The translations under genes were made by a program, and so were the position numbers. A stretch of DNA of 64,000 nucleotides from UMGS1908 sp964432825 (GTDB lineage: Bacteria; Bacillota; Clostridia; Christensenellales; UBA1242): positions 7,766 to 71,765 of the forward strand of contig CAYSOX010000006.1 in NCBI GenBank assembly GCA_964432825.1, written 5' to 3'. The notes beneath the pieces are model-generated. The model saw nothing but the letters and a program-made list of their open reading frames with translations, did not search any database and had not been told where the DNA came from. Shown in pieces: positions 1 through 8,898 of the stretch. The first letter of the stretch is position 1, and each line of letters opens with the position of its first letter.

Positions 1-2
1 AG

Positions 3-674
3 GGGATTACTCCAAGTTACAAAAGACGAAGGGTTGGCAAGTGGGTTTGTTTGGCATTAATAGGGCTTTTGCTAATGGGTTCTCCGTTCGTTCCGGGGCT
101 TTTGGGTCTTGCAACAGGGGCTTTAGCATCGGGGATTTCGGTTTTAGGAACAGGCGCGTTCTCATTTTTAGGCTTATTTGGTTTGTATAAATATCAAGAA
201 GTCAAGGATAAAAACAAAAAGGGGTTAATGGATGGCTTCTGGACATGGCTTACTGGTAAGGAAGACGCTTACAAAAAGTGTGTAACTGCTGAGGACAAAA
301 CCAAAAAAGAACTATTACAAGCAGAAGAGAAAAAGGCTCAACAGGAGGAGGCTTTAGCAGATGCCACAAATCCTTTAAAACGCACCAATCCATCCGATTT
401 CCTAAAAAGAGGTCAAAAAACTTTGGAAGATTTGTATGGTGAAGTGACAGACGGTAGTTCGGACGAATATTGGAAAAGCTATTATAAGGGATTGCTGAAT
501 AAACTAGAGTTACACGGCAAGTTAAATGCCACAACCTATTCAAATCTTATTGGAGAAGCAACAGAAAGATGTGGTCAGCCATTGCCGGCAAATCCAAAAG
601 ATTTTAATAGTCCGGAGTTTTGGAGAGTTTCGGGTTCGCCTGAGTCTGGGGATACAGACGAGCGTACGGCATAA
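3..674 (+). CDS. 5'-truncated membrane/coiled-coil protein, member of a local paralogous family
   Basis: The reading frame is open to the left edge of the window, so the gene starts outside; a TTG at 51 is in frame but is not needed as a start. What remains is a basic stretch (KRRRVGK), a glycine-rich hydrophobic segment of about 45 residues that could form a membrane hairpin, then a charged, Lys/Glu-rich helical tail ending at 674. The order basic stretch, Gly-rich hydrophobic hairpin, coiled coil is the same as in the two large proteins that follow at 1048 and 2898, so I infer it is the C-terminal part of a further paralogue whose N-terminal module lies outside. The tail is much shorter than in the neighbours. 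The function is unknown. Confidence 0.7.
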   Translation, partial: GITPSYKRRRVGKWVCLALIGLLLMGSPFVPGLLGLATGALASGISVLGTGAFSFLGLFGLYKYQEVKDKNKKGLMDGFWTWLTGKEDAYKKCVTAEDKTKKELLQAEEKKAQQEEALADATNPLKRTNPSDFLKRGQKTLEDLYGEVTDGSSDEYWKSYYKGLLNKLELHGKLNATTYSNLIGEATERCGQPLPANPKDFNSPEFWRVSGSPESGDTDERTA

Positions 675-1047
675 AATTCAAATTATGTGAAGTTAATTTG
701 CGGGGAAAGTTTTAAAAAATAAGTTTACAAATATATGGGTTAATTAAATTGGCTTACAAAGTTTGAATAGAAAAGTATTAAAAAATAAAACAATATTTTT
801 AAGCATAATAAACCAACTTATATATGGTTTTAATAAGCAATAGTTTTACCTAAATATATAAGCGATGCGGTTAGACAAAGTTTACGAAATTGTAAACGAT
901 TTAAGGGTTTAGACAAAAAATAAGACAAAGTAAACACTAGACTAGATTGTGCTCAAAAATTTTTAACTTAATTAGATATAAAGACAAAATAACAACAAAA
1001 AATAAACTTTACAAAATAAAAACTAAGCCAATAGGGAGGGTTTTAAA
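675..1047. other. AT-rich intergenic region, 373 bp
   Basis: No credible gene. It holds one short inverted repeat (GTTTAC, 6-nt loop, GTAAAC at 880-897) and, just before the next gene, the ribosome site GGGAGGG at about 1034-1040. I see no convincing -35/-10 pair and no terminator for the upstream gene. Confidence 0.5.
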
Positions 1048-2868
1048 ATGGCAAGTTATAATTTTACAGGTATAACAAATTCTGCAGAATTTAGAAAAAT
1101 TAATAGGATGCTATACTTGTATAAAAAGGTAAAGGCGGAAAATATAACTTTTACAGAAACACAAATAGCTAATGAGATTAAGGCTCTTGTTAGAGCACAT
1201 TCGGGATATGGTTTGACTGAGTCTGAAATAGACAATTTGGTGACTAAAGCAAAGGGAATGACCGGCACAACAAGAGTTCCTACCGATTTGTCGGATTTAA
1301 ATGCTCAATTTCAAAACTATGCTAGGGGTGAAATAAATACGGCGGACCATAATTTTGATGTTGCCGATGCAGTACTTAAAGATTCAAATAAAATAATTCA
1401 AGATGGTAATGATGCACAAGCTGAATTGGACTTTGATGGCGAGCAAAGAAAAGGCAAATATATCAAAAATACACTTTTTGGTGTGGCGATTGGTGTTTTG
1501 GTGTCGGCCGTGCTTCCAGCCGCGGGTATTCCGCTTTTGATGTCTCAATTAGGAGTGGCTGCTATTGGTGGTGGAGTTGGTTTTTTTTATGGCGGTAAAA
1601 AGAGTATTGAAAAGGCAATCAAAGAGGGTACTTTGCTGTCTGCAAAAGACCGTGCTGAACTACAAAAGAAAGTAAGAGCAGGGAATTTGGAAAGATTGAG
1701 GAATAGTGGTACCAAAGCAAGTTCAAGAACCACTGCAAAACAAACTAAAAACAACACTCATTCTAAATTTGCAGGTTATGAATCTTCATTAAATGAATTA
1801 GATTTAATTGCTGAAGAACAACGACAATTAGATATTGATGAATTAGAGACAATTAGAACAAATATTGAATCCTTACAAACAGGGGCCGCCTATATTAGTG
1901 CACCAAATCCAGGGTATGCAGATAGTGACAAAATTAAAGCAAGGGTTGAGGCTATTTGTAAAGAATTTGACCCAGCAGATGCTATGTCATATTTTACGAA
2001 AATAACTGGTGCGGATTATAATGACCCAACAAAAGCAAATAATATTAAGGCTACAATGAATGAAGCACAAGGCAAATTGGCTGAAGTTAAAGGATTGATA
2101 GATACAAGTTCATCAAGTAAATTGAGCAAAGCAGCGTCAAATTTTACAGCCGCAGAAAAAGAGTTACAAGATAAATATGTTGAATATAATAAGTACTTTG
2201 CTGTTCTTCCAGAAGTTGGTGTAAGGAGTGCCGACAATGTGTCTGCAGCACATAATGAAGTTGCAGGGATATACCATAGGTTATTGTCCGATGTTAGTGC
2301 TGATACCGAGGAAGATATAAGGAAAAAGATTGAAACTCAACAGGGGAAGATATTAGATTTAAAACATGAAGTTGCTATAAAACTTTTAGAGGGTAAAACT
2401 AAGGCTACAGGGACATCTCTATCAGATAAGGATAAAGCATTGAATGATGCAATAGGTGCAAAAGATAATATACAAGGAACCCCTAGCCCAACGACAGATT
2501 CCGAAAAGATTGCATTGAAAAATAAAAAGTTGCTTGAAAGTATATTCCTATCTGTTTATAGGATGTATGAAATTAAGCAATATGTTGATGGTTTAACCAC
2601 TAGCGGTGCGAGTACGAAGGTAAAGTTTAAGAAAGGGGGTGCTTCGGAAGATAAAGACCTTGCAGAAATTGTTAATGTAACTGATCCAAATAGTCGTATA
2701 AGTCAAGTGCTGAAATTAAAGGCGGAAGCCGTGTCACCTACTCGTTCAAGAAGACTTGATGAAATAGAGCAGAAGATTACAAAGTATGTATCTGAAGCAC
2801 AAAGATATATGGAGTTGCGTCAGAAAGGTGAAGTTGTGAATGAAGAAGAAGAGCCAGAAATGGTGTAG
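1048..2868 (+). CDS. Large membrane-anchored coiled-coil protein (606 aa), paralogous family, function unknown
   Basis: Start ATG behind a GGGAGGG ribosome site. The N-terminal module (about residues 1-108, starting MASYNFTG) matches those of the proteins at 2898 (MAYNFSG) and 7423 (MYRFDSV) in length and pattern: an aromatic start, an Asn, a helical stretch with a Tyr/Lys pair, a region before a Val/Thr-Pro turn, and a closing helix with the pattern FxxAdaxxK. Then come an acidic/Lys linker, a Gly/Ala-rich hydrophobic double segment (about residues 138-187) that could be a membrane hairpin, and a long, mostly helical charged C-terminus. No signal peptide, so both ends are probably cytoplasmic (inference). 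It sits 29 nt ahead of the next paralogue, probably in one operon. I recognise no known family. Confidence 0.8.
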   Translation: MASYNFTGITNSAEFRKINRMLYLYKKVKAENITFTETQIANEIKALVRAHSGYGLTESEIDNLVTKAKGMTGTTRVPTDLSDLNAQFQNYARGEINTADHNFDVADAVLKDSNKIIQDGNDAQAELDFDGEQRKGKYIKNTLFGVAIGVLVSAVLPAAGIPLLMSQLGVAAIGGGVGFFYGGKKSIEKAIKEGTLLSAKDRAELQKKVRAGNLERLRNSGTKASSRTTAKQTKNNTHSKFAGYESSLNELDLIAEEQRQLDIDELETIRTNIESLQTGAAYISAPNPGYADSDKIKARVEAICKEFDPADAMSYFTKITGADYNDPTKANNIKATMNEAQGKLAEVKGLIDTSSSSKLSKAASNFTAAEKELQDKYVEYNKYFAVLPEVGVRSADNVSAAHNEVAGIYHRLLSDVSADTEEDIRKKIETQQGKILDLKHEVAIKLLEGKTKATGTSLSDKDKALNDAIGAKDNIQGTPSPTTDSEKIALKNKKLLESIFLSVYRMYEIKQYVDGLTTSGASTKVKFKKGGASEDKDLAEIVNVTDPNSRISQVLKLKAEAVSPTRSRRLDEIEQKITKYVSEAQRYMELRQKGEVVNEEEEPEMV

Positions 2869-2897
2869 TAAAATATAAAGGTAAAAGGAGAATAAAA

Positions 2898-5800
2898 ATG
2901 GCATATAATTTTAGCGGAGTTAAAAATACCACGGAGTTAAATGATGTTGTAAAGTTTATACACTATTATGCTAAAGTTAAAGAGGCCAATCCGAGCATGG
3001 TAGATGAAAAGCTGATTGCTCAGAAGGTTGAAAATGACCATGGTGTATTACATTCAGAGGATCAATTAAAGTTTGCAAAAGAGATAAATAATGGTGTTAT
3101 GCCAAAGCGAGAAGATATTCAGAGAATAATTTCAGAGTTTCAAGCATATATCAAACAAAAAATGCAAGATGAAGAGGACGAGTTTAATAAGGCGGATGCT
3201 GAATTTAAAACAGCAGAGGCTATACAACAAGAAGGTGAAAATGCTGCAGACCAATTAGATGAAATGCATAGACAACGAAGAAATACTCGTATTAAACAGG
3301 GCGTACTTGGTGCAGTTTTAGGTTTTGGCGCATGCGCATTGTTGGGACCGGTGGTAGCACCGCTTTTAGGTCTTGCATCACTTAGTACGGGCGCAACCCT
3401 TCTAATTTCGGCAGGTGCTTCGGGCTATTTTGCAAAATTTCGAGCAGATAGGTCAATTAAAGAGGCGGGGCTTGATGATAGAACTTTAATTAAAGAATTG
3501 CAAAAGAAGGTAAAGGAAGCCGCAAACCAATATAATGACTATAAATCAAAAGAACAAGTAAAAAACTTTGCTGAGTCAAACCGAAATACCACCCAAAGGG
3601 AATTTCAAAACTATGAACAAATAGGTTCAAACTATGAAGTTTTGCAAGAAAACGAGCGAAATGACGCACATACTAGATTGCTTCAATTACAGAATGACAT
3701 TAACAGTGTTAAAAATACAACAATGGAAGGAATGCTTGCAAGTGGTGGTATGGGTGTAGCCGATTATGTAGATGATAAAACAAAGGCAACAACGGCTTCA
3801 AGTGAAATCACTGCAATTATTCAACAACTACAAAATTTGCCTCTAGATAGTAATTTCCAAAAGGAAATGGCTAAATTGGTGGCTGAGGCTGAAAAGAAAA
3901 AGGCTGAAATTGATGCTATTGATATCCCAAATAAAAAGTATGGCGATGAAGTTAAATCAGCAATACAAGCCCTTTACAATGAGTATGAGTCCATTACTGG
4001 TTTGGTAAGTGGATTAAGTGACGGACTTAGGAATAATGCGGATATAACAGCACAACTTAATGCTTGTGAAAATATCTACAATCCAATAACCAGTTCTTTA
4101 GATGGAGAAAAGGTGGGTGCAATTGAGAGTAAGTTGACTGCTTTTAAAACCGAGGGTGCAAAACTTAAAGGAATTGTTAGAACGGCTTGGATTACCGAGC
4201 AGAATCCAAAAAATTTGCCAGAAGACACACCAGAAGCAAGAGCATATAAAACAGCGGTTGAAAATGCTAACACATGGAATGGCCGTGCAGAAACCGCCCC
4301 TACAGACCAAAAAGCGAATGCTGAAGCAATGGCAGAACTTACCTTTATGAAAGCAAGATTATCAAACCTTGAACAACAAAGAGCGGCAACAGGGAAAGAG
4401 GAACTTTGGTATAATGATAGTGGTAGAAATGTAGTAATTAATGTTAAAAGAAAAATAGAAAGTGCAATTAATAGGGTTGATGCAGAATTGTCGGCTGTCA
4501 ACAGTCGTGCAAAAACACCTGTAAATGCATTGGCTGAAGCAACAAACAATGTAAACATTAACGATATATCTGGAAATGTTAGGATACTGGCTGGAAAAGG
4601 TCCAACACAAGCCCAAAGAGACACAACAGATAGAGAACTAGGGGAATTAATTAGCAAACTAATGGCAGAATTAAGCCAATGTAAGACAAATATACAAAGT
4701 GTATTGCCGAATAAAGATATAAATGGATTGGTACAACCTTTAAATCAAGAAGTTGATGATTTAAAGAAAAAAATTGAAGACGAAAATAGTCCTACGGGAT
4801 ATAAGTATAAAGTAAAGCAAGCAAAATCTCAAGCCGATTTAGATAGAATAAAGAAAGACGCGGAAGCCGAAAGAGATGAAATAAAGAAGCGTCTAGACGA
4901 AGCAGAGAAAAATGCAAAAGACTTCGCTAAGAAAATTGAAGAGATTGAAAAAGCCTACGATAAATTCAGAAAAACATATATAGAAAATCTGAATTATGCA
5001 GATGAAAACAACATAATTGATAAAGATAGATTTTTAGAGTTAAAAAAAGATGTATCTGGGGTGTATATTAGTCTATCGTCAAGAAAGGATAATAAACTAA
5101 TTGATATTAAACAAGCAGAAGCAGATTTACAAACATTAACAACAAAGATTTCTGAAAATGAGGCAGAAATTGACAAGTTAAAACAACCACAAAGTGTTAT
5201 TGACCGTAAGAATGCATTAAAACAATCGTTAAAACAAAACAAAAACGATATAAATGACAGAATTGCTAAAATAATTAAATATAAGGAAGTTGAACAATAT
5301 TTACAAAATGCAACAAATGAATTGGATAAATTGGATGCTATAAAAGACGCAGATATTGATAATGCAAGCGAAGATAAGTTAGAGCAAATCGAAAAAAATG
5401 TTAATACGGTAAACATGACAGCTAAAGGTTTTTTAGATCAAGCAGAGAGTAAGAATGATGAAATAGTAAAAGTTTGTGATAAGATGAGTGCTATCAAAAA
5501 TTCTCATAATAGCAGAGAGGTGGCTTTAGAAGTTCAAAATAGACTTCGAAAGAATGGGGATAATTCGTTGAAAGAATACAATGATTTAATTGGTAAAATA
5601 GATGAATATTTAGGAAATTCTAGTCAAGTAGAATTGCAACAATTGAATGAATATCATACCCAATTAATTTCAAAGGAAAGAAATTACAGAGACGCGGTAA
5701 ATAAAGCCCAACAAGAATTGGAGAAAGAAAAGGAACTCCACAATGAAAACGCGGACGATGAAGCAGACAAGTTACATCCAAATCCAGAAGAGCAGGATGT

Positions 5801-6956
5801 TGCTGACGACAATTATAAAAAGGATGCACTACGTGAATTGGCTGACATTGAAAAGTCAAATAATAATAGGTTTAATGAGTATGCTAAAAATTTAAGTAGA
5901 GAAAAAGAACAATTAGGTAAGAATGCTTTAGATAAATTTTTTTGTGATGTGCGGGATGCTATAAATTCTGCTACAACAAAAAATAAGATTCAAACACTGC
6001 TTGATGGTTCAAAAGATGTGGTTAATAAAGTTAAAGAAGGAATTCAATCAATCAAAGATGAAGAACATTCTACACTAATTAACTCGGAAGAAGCGGGTCA
6101 ACAAGGGCTTCCAGAGGCGGAAGAGTTAAAGGGACTTCCAGACGGCAGAAAACAACAAATATTGGACAAAATTGGTTCGGAACTTTTTGGAAAGAATGGT
6201 TCAACGAGTCAAGTTGAAAGAGTGTCGCAAGAAGCCTTAAATCTTGAGAACTATAAGCAGACAAATTTGCAGGAATTAGAAGAAATTAGAACTCAGTATA
6301 TGGCTGAATTGGAAAATGCAAATGGATTAAGTGGTGGTGATAAAGTTGAAAGTAGGGCGGTGTCAGTTGACCATTTCAATGGCATAAAGGCGGGCATAGA
6401 AAAAGCTGAAACCCAAACAGCCGTTGATAAATGTATGGAAGTTGCGAAAGAATCGCTGAATGGACTTAAAGAATTGATACAACAAAACAGTACTGAATCT
6501 GAAGGTGAAAAAGACGGGACAGGAAAAACTGAACACCGTAGAACATTAATGGATGCAGACAGAGAAAGATTAATCGAAACAAAAGGGGATGTAACTCTTC
6601 CAAAAAAAGAAGAACATGATGGTGAAAAAGGAATGCCAGAAACATCTAGTGAAGGAATAAAGGTTGATTTTGTTCTTGTTGAAAATATAAAAGCAATTTG
6701 TTCTAAAGTTAAAGGTGGTTTTTCAAATTTCAGAAATCAAAAAGTAATTGGAGAAGATAAGTGTTTGGTAGATGAAGGTGAAGTGCGTGATTTGTGTAAT
6801 ACGTATATTAACAAATCAGGTATTTCCGAAGAGAAAAGGAAAAAACTTGGACTTGATAATGAAAGTATTAAAAATATGCCATTAGAACAACTTGTTAGTA
6901 GGTGTAACGGATTAAACGCAGAAGCCGAAAACGACGGTGACGAGCCTCAAATGTAA
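2898..6956 (+). CDS. Giant membrane-anchored coiled-coil protein (1352 aa), paralogous family, function unknown
   Basis: Start ATG behind AAAAGGAG. The N-terminal module (about residues 1-110) is paralogous to those of the genes at 1048 and 7423. A Gly/Ala-rich hydrophobic double segment follows at about residues 132-182, and then over 1100 residues of Lys/Glu/Asn/Gln-rich helix, much of it with coiled-coil character (for example residues 640-720 and 760-830). No signal peptide, cell-wall anchor or enzyme motif is visible. The C-terminal 60 residues contain a small Cys-containing, non-repetitive stretch that may be a folded domain. The length and fibrous composition suggest a scaffold or filament attached to the membrane; this is inference. 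A hairpin at 6990-7027 may end the transcript. Confidence 0.8.
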   Translation: MAYNFSGVKNTTELNDVVKFIHYYAKVKEANPSMVDEKLIAQKVENDHGVLHSEDQLKFAKEINNGVMPKREDIQRIISEFQAYIKQKMQDEEDEFNKADAEFKTAEAIQQEGENAADQLDEMHRQRRNTRIKQGVLGAVLGFGACALLGPVVAPLLGLASLSTGATLLISAGASGYFAKFRADRSIKEAGLDDRTLIKELQKKVKEAANQYNDYKSKEQVKNFAESNRNTTQREFQNYEQIGSNYEVLQENERNDAHTRLLQLQNDINSVKNTTMEGMLASGGMGVADYVDDKTKATTASSEITAIIQQLQNLPLDSNFQKEMAKLVAEAEKKKAEIDAIDIPNKKYGDEVKSAIQALYNEYESITGLVSGLSDGLRNNADITAQLNACENIYNPITSSLDGEKVGAIESKLTAFKTEGAKLKGIVRTAWITEQNPKNLPEDTPEARAYKTAVENANTWNGRAETAPTDQKANAEAMAELTFMKARLSNLEQQRAATGKEELWYNDSGRNVVINVKRKIESAINRVDAELSAVNSRAKTPVNALAEATNNVNINDISGNVRILAGKGPTQAQRDTTDRELGELISKLMAELSQCKTNIQSVLPNKDINGLVQPLNQEVDDLKKKIEDENSPTGYKYKVKQAKSQADLDRIKKDAEAERDEIKKRLDEAEKNAKDFAKKIEEIEKAYDKFRKTYIENLNYADENNIIDKDRFLELKKDVSGVYISLSSRKDNKLIDIKQAEADLQTLTTKISENEAEIDKLKQPQSVIDRKNALKQSLKQNKNDINDRIAKIIKYKEVEQYLQNATNELDKLDAIKDADIDNASEDKLEQIEKNVNTVNMTAKGFLDQAESKNDEIVKVCDKMSAIKNSHNSREVALEVQNRLRKNGDNSLKEYNDLIGKIDEYLGNSSQVELQQLNEYHTQLISKERNYRDAVNKAQQELEKEKELHNENADDEADKLHPNPEEQDVADDNYKKDALRELADIEKSNNNRFNEYAKNLSREKEQLGKNALDKFFCDVRDAINSATTKNKIQTLLDGSKDVVNKVKEGIQSIKDEEHSTLINSEEAGQQGLPEAEELKGLPDGRKQQILDKIGSELFGKNGSTSQVERVSQEALNLENYKQTNLQELEEIRTQYMAELENANGLSGGDKVESRAVSVDHFNGIKAGIEKAETQTAVDKCMEVAKESLNGLKELIQQNSTESEGEKDGTGKTEHRRTLMDADRERLIETKGDVTLPKKEEHDGEKGMPETSSEGIKVDFVLVENIKAICSKVKGGFSNFRNQKVIGEDKCLVDEGEVRDLCNTYINKSGISEEKRKKLGLDNESIKNMPLEQLVSRCNGLNAEAENDGDEPQM

Positions 6957-7422
6957 TAATCTTAACATAATTATTATTTAGTAAATTGATGTATGGGTGG
7001 GGGATTATTTAAAAACTCACCCATGCATACAAAATTTATTAGTTTTTAAACATATAATAAAAGATTGAAAATTACAAGACTTTTGGTTTTTAATAGAGCA
7101 TTACATTAAAATGTGTTAAATAAAAAAATGCTTATTTAAGTAGTCTTAACAAAAAATAAATTATCTAAGTAAATTTTGTTTTAAAAAAAAATAAACGGAA
7201 TAAAAATTTTGGATTAAAGGTCAGTGTTATACAAAAACAAATGCTTATTAAAATAAATTTTCTAAAACAAAAATGACCGTTGGTTAAAAATTAGCATTAT
7301 TTTAAAATAAATTGCATAAAAATATAAAAATATTTATAAATTATTAAATTTCGTTAGGAAATTTGACTAATATGGGCTAAAATAATTTCGGGGGAGAAAT
7401 TAATTTTAGGAGATAATTGAAT
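6957..7422. other. AT-rich intergenic region, about 465 bp
   Basis: It contains a terminator-like hairpin near its start (listed separately) and then about 350 bp of very AT-rich sequence with no gene. The AGGAG at 7408-7412 serves the next gene. No clear promoter is visible. Confidence 0.5.
6990..7027 (+). terminator. Terminator-like hairpin after the giant coiled-coil gene
   Basis: TGTATGGGTG (6990-6999) pairs with CACCCATGCA (7018-7027), 10 bp with one G-U, loop of 18 nt. The 3' side is followed by ACAAAATTTATT rather than a clean T-run, so termination is likely but not certain. Confidence 0.45.
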
Positions 7423-8889
7423 ATGTATAGATTCGATTCTGTTGAAAATTTACAAACTATGAAAGATGTTTGTATGTTTATTAGAATCTATAATGATTTA
7501 GCAAAGTCGGGGGAGAATGTTCAAAATACGGCTATCCGTCAAGTTATTAAGGATAGCTATAATAAGGACATTCCTCTTTTTGATGTTATAGAACTAAAAA
7601 GAAAGGCTTGTGACATTATGGGTAAAGATGGTGTGGTTCCAACAATATCACAATTGGATGATATTATTGATGCATACATAAAATATGTCAACAAAAATGC
7701 GGTTTCGTTGTATAATGATTATAATGAAGCCGAGACAAATTTTAAAAATAGTGAGTATAAAACCTATAAAGGAGAAAAGTATTCAGGAGCGGAACTTTGT
7801 GATATTTATGATATTATGCGTTCTAAATATAATGTAATACGAATGCTTCTAATTTTGGCACCAATACTTTTTGGAATTTTCTTTGTTGCGGGTGCTTATG
7901 GTGTTTTATATTGTCTAGAATCGTCAATGTTAAAATATGAACTAACTGACCAAATAGTTAAGATATATTTGCCGGCATTTGCACTAGGGTGGTTGATTGT
8001 ATTTTTGATAATTAATTTTACTACTAGCAAAGCGTATAAAAGTGTTAGTCAAGTTATTGGTTTGTATAGAGGACATCGTCACAAATTTGAGCGAGAGAAG
8101 ATTGAAATAGCCGAGAAAAAAGAAGCATATGAAAAATATATGCATATGTTAAAGTTTGAATTTATTGAAGAAGGAAAGGTTAATGGTGCCGAAAAAATTA
8201 GTTACTATTTGCGAATAGATAACAAATTTTCTGAAGGCGACAATGGTGATGCCGAATACCAAAACAAAAAGTTTGTTAAAAAACTTGAAAAGAATGAGAG
8301 ACTTGCAAGAATAAATGAAATTAAAGAAAATGGTGGCAATTCTTTTAAGATTGATGGGTGGTATTTAATGAATTCATCAACTATAGAAAAAAAGAATGTT
8401 AATCGTGATCTTGTTAGCCGAATTAGTCTTATGACGGATTCGTTAAAGAAGAACAACTTAACACAAAAGAAAGAATATAACGAATTGGTTGAATTGTATT
8501 GCGGAGATCTTTCTAGCGAAAGTCGTGAAAAGACTATTGTGAAGCAAAACGACCAAATTAAGATGTATACTTATTATCTAGATATGGTAGAACGCCTTAC
8601 TCCATATGAGCGTTTTGTTAAGCAAAATTGTGGTATAGATTATGACAGTGAGAAGTATGCTGAAAGAACGGCTACCGACGACGAAAAACAATTTATATTA
8701 AACTATATGTGGTATATTGTTGAAACCGAGTTAAAACGAGTAAATTATATTGAAAAGTTTAAAAACAAGGTTTACGATATGTATGCAAACATAAAAACAT
8801 TAGAAATGCAAAAAATAATTACTAGAGTTGATTTATATAAGTTATATATTAATTTCTTAGAGGACTTCCAAAACTTAATTATTAAATAA
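7423..8889 (+). CDS. Two-TM coiled-coil protein (488 aa), third paralogue with the shared N-terminal module
   Basis: I chose the ATG at 7423, 10 nt after AGGAG, over the in-frame TTG at 7417, which would sit too close to the ribosome site. Residues 1-110 align with the N-terminal modules of the 1048 and 2898 proteins. Two clear transmembrane helices follow (about 137-165 and 179-203), more typical than the Gly-rich hairpins of the other members. The remainder, about 285 residues, is charged and helical (EREKIEIAEKKEAYEKY and similar) and rich in Lys/Glu/Asn/Tyr. The next gene begins 9 nt downstream, so the two are co-transcribed. I recognise no enzyme or binding motif. Confidence 0.8.
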   Translation: MYRFDSVENLQTMKDVCMFIRIYNDLAKSGENVQNTAIRQVIKDSYNKDIPLFDVIELKRKACDIMGKDGVVPTISQLDDIIDAYIKYVNKNAVSLYNDYNEAETNFKNSEYKTYKGEKYSGAELCDIYDIMRSKYNVIRMLLILAPILFGIFFVAGAYGVLYCLESSMLKYELTDQIVKIYLPAFALGWLIVFLIINFTTSKAYKSVSQVIGLYRGHRHKFEREKIEIAEKKEAYEKYMHMLKFEFIEEGKVNGAEKISYYLRIDNKFSEGDNGDAEYQNKKFVKKLEKNERLARINEIKENGGNSFKIDGWYLMNSSTIEKKNVNRDLVSRISLMTDSLKKNNLTQKKEYNELVELYCGDLSSESREKTIVKQNDQIKMYTYYLDMVERLTPYERFVKQNCGIDYDSEKYAERTATDDEKQFILNYMWYIVETELKRVNYIEKFKNKVYDMYANIKTLEMQKIITRVDLYKLYINFLEDFQNLIIK

Positions 8890-8898
8890 GGATAAATT

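Noticed and set aside
4076..5416. Hydrophobic minus-strand frames within the giant coiled-coil gene
   Set aside because: Complement of Lys/Glu/Ala-rich codons gives Leu/Phe/Ser; no ribosome sites and they lie wholly inside a convincing gene.
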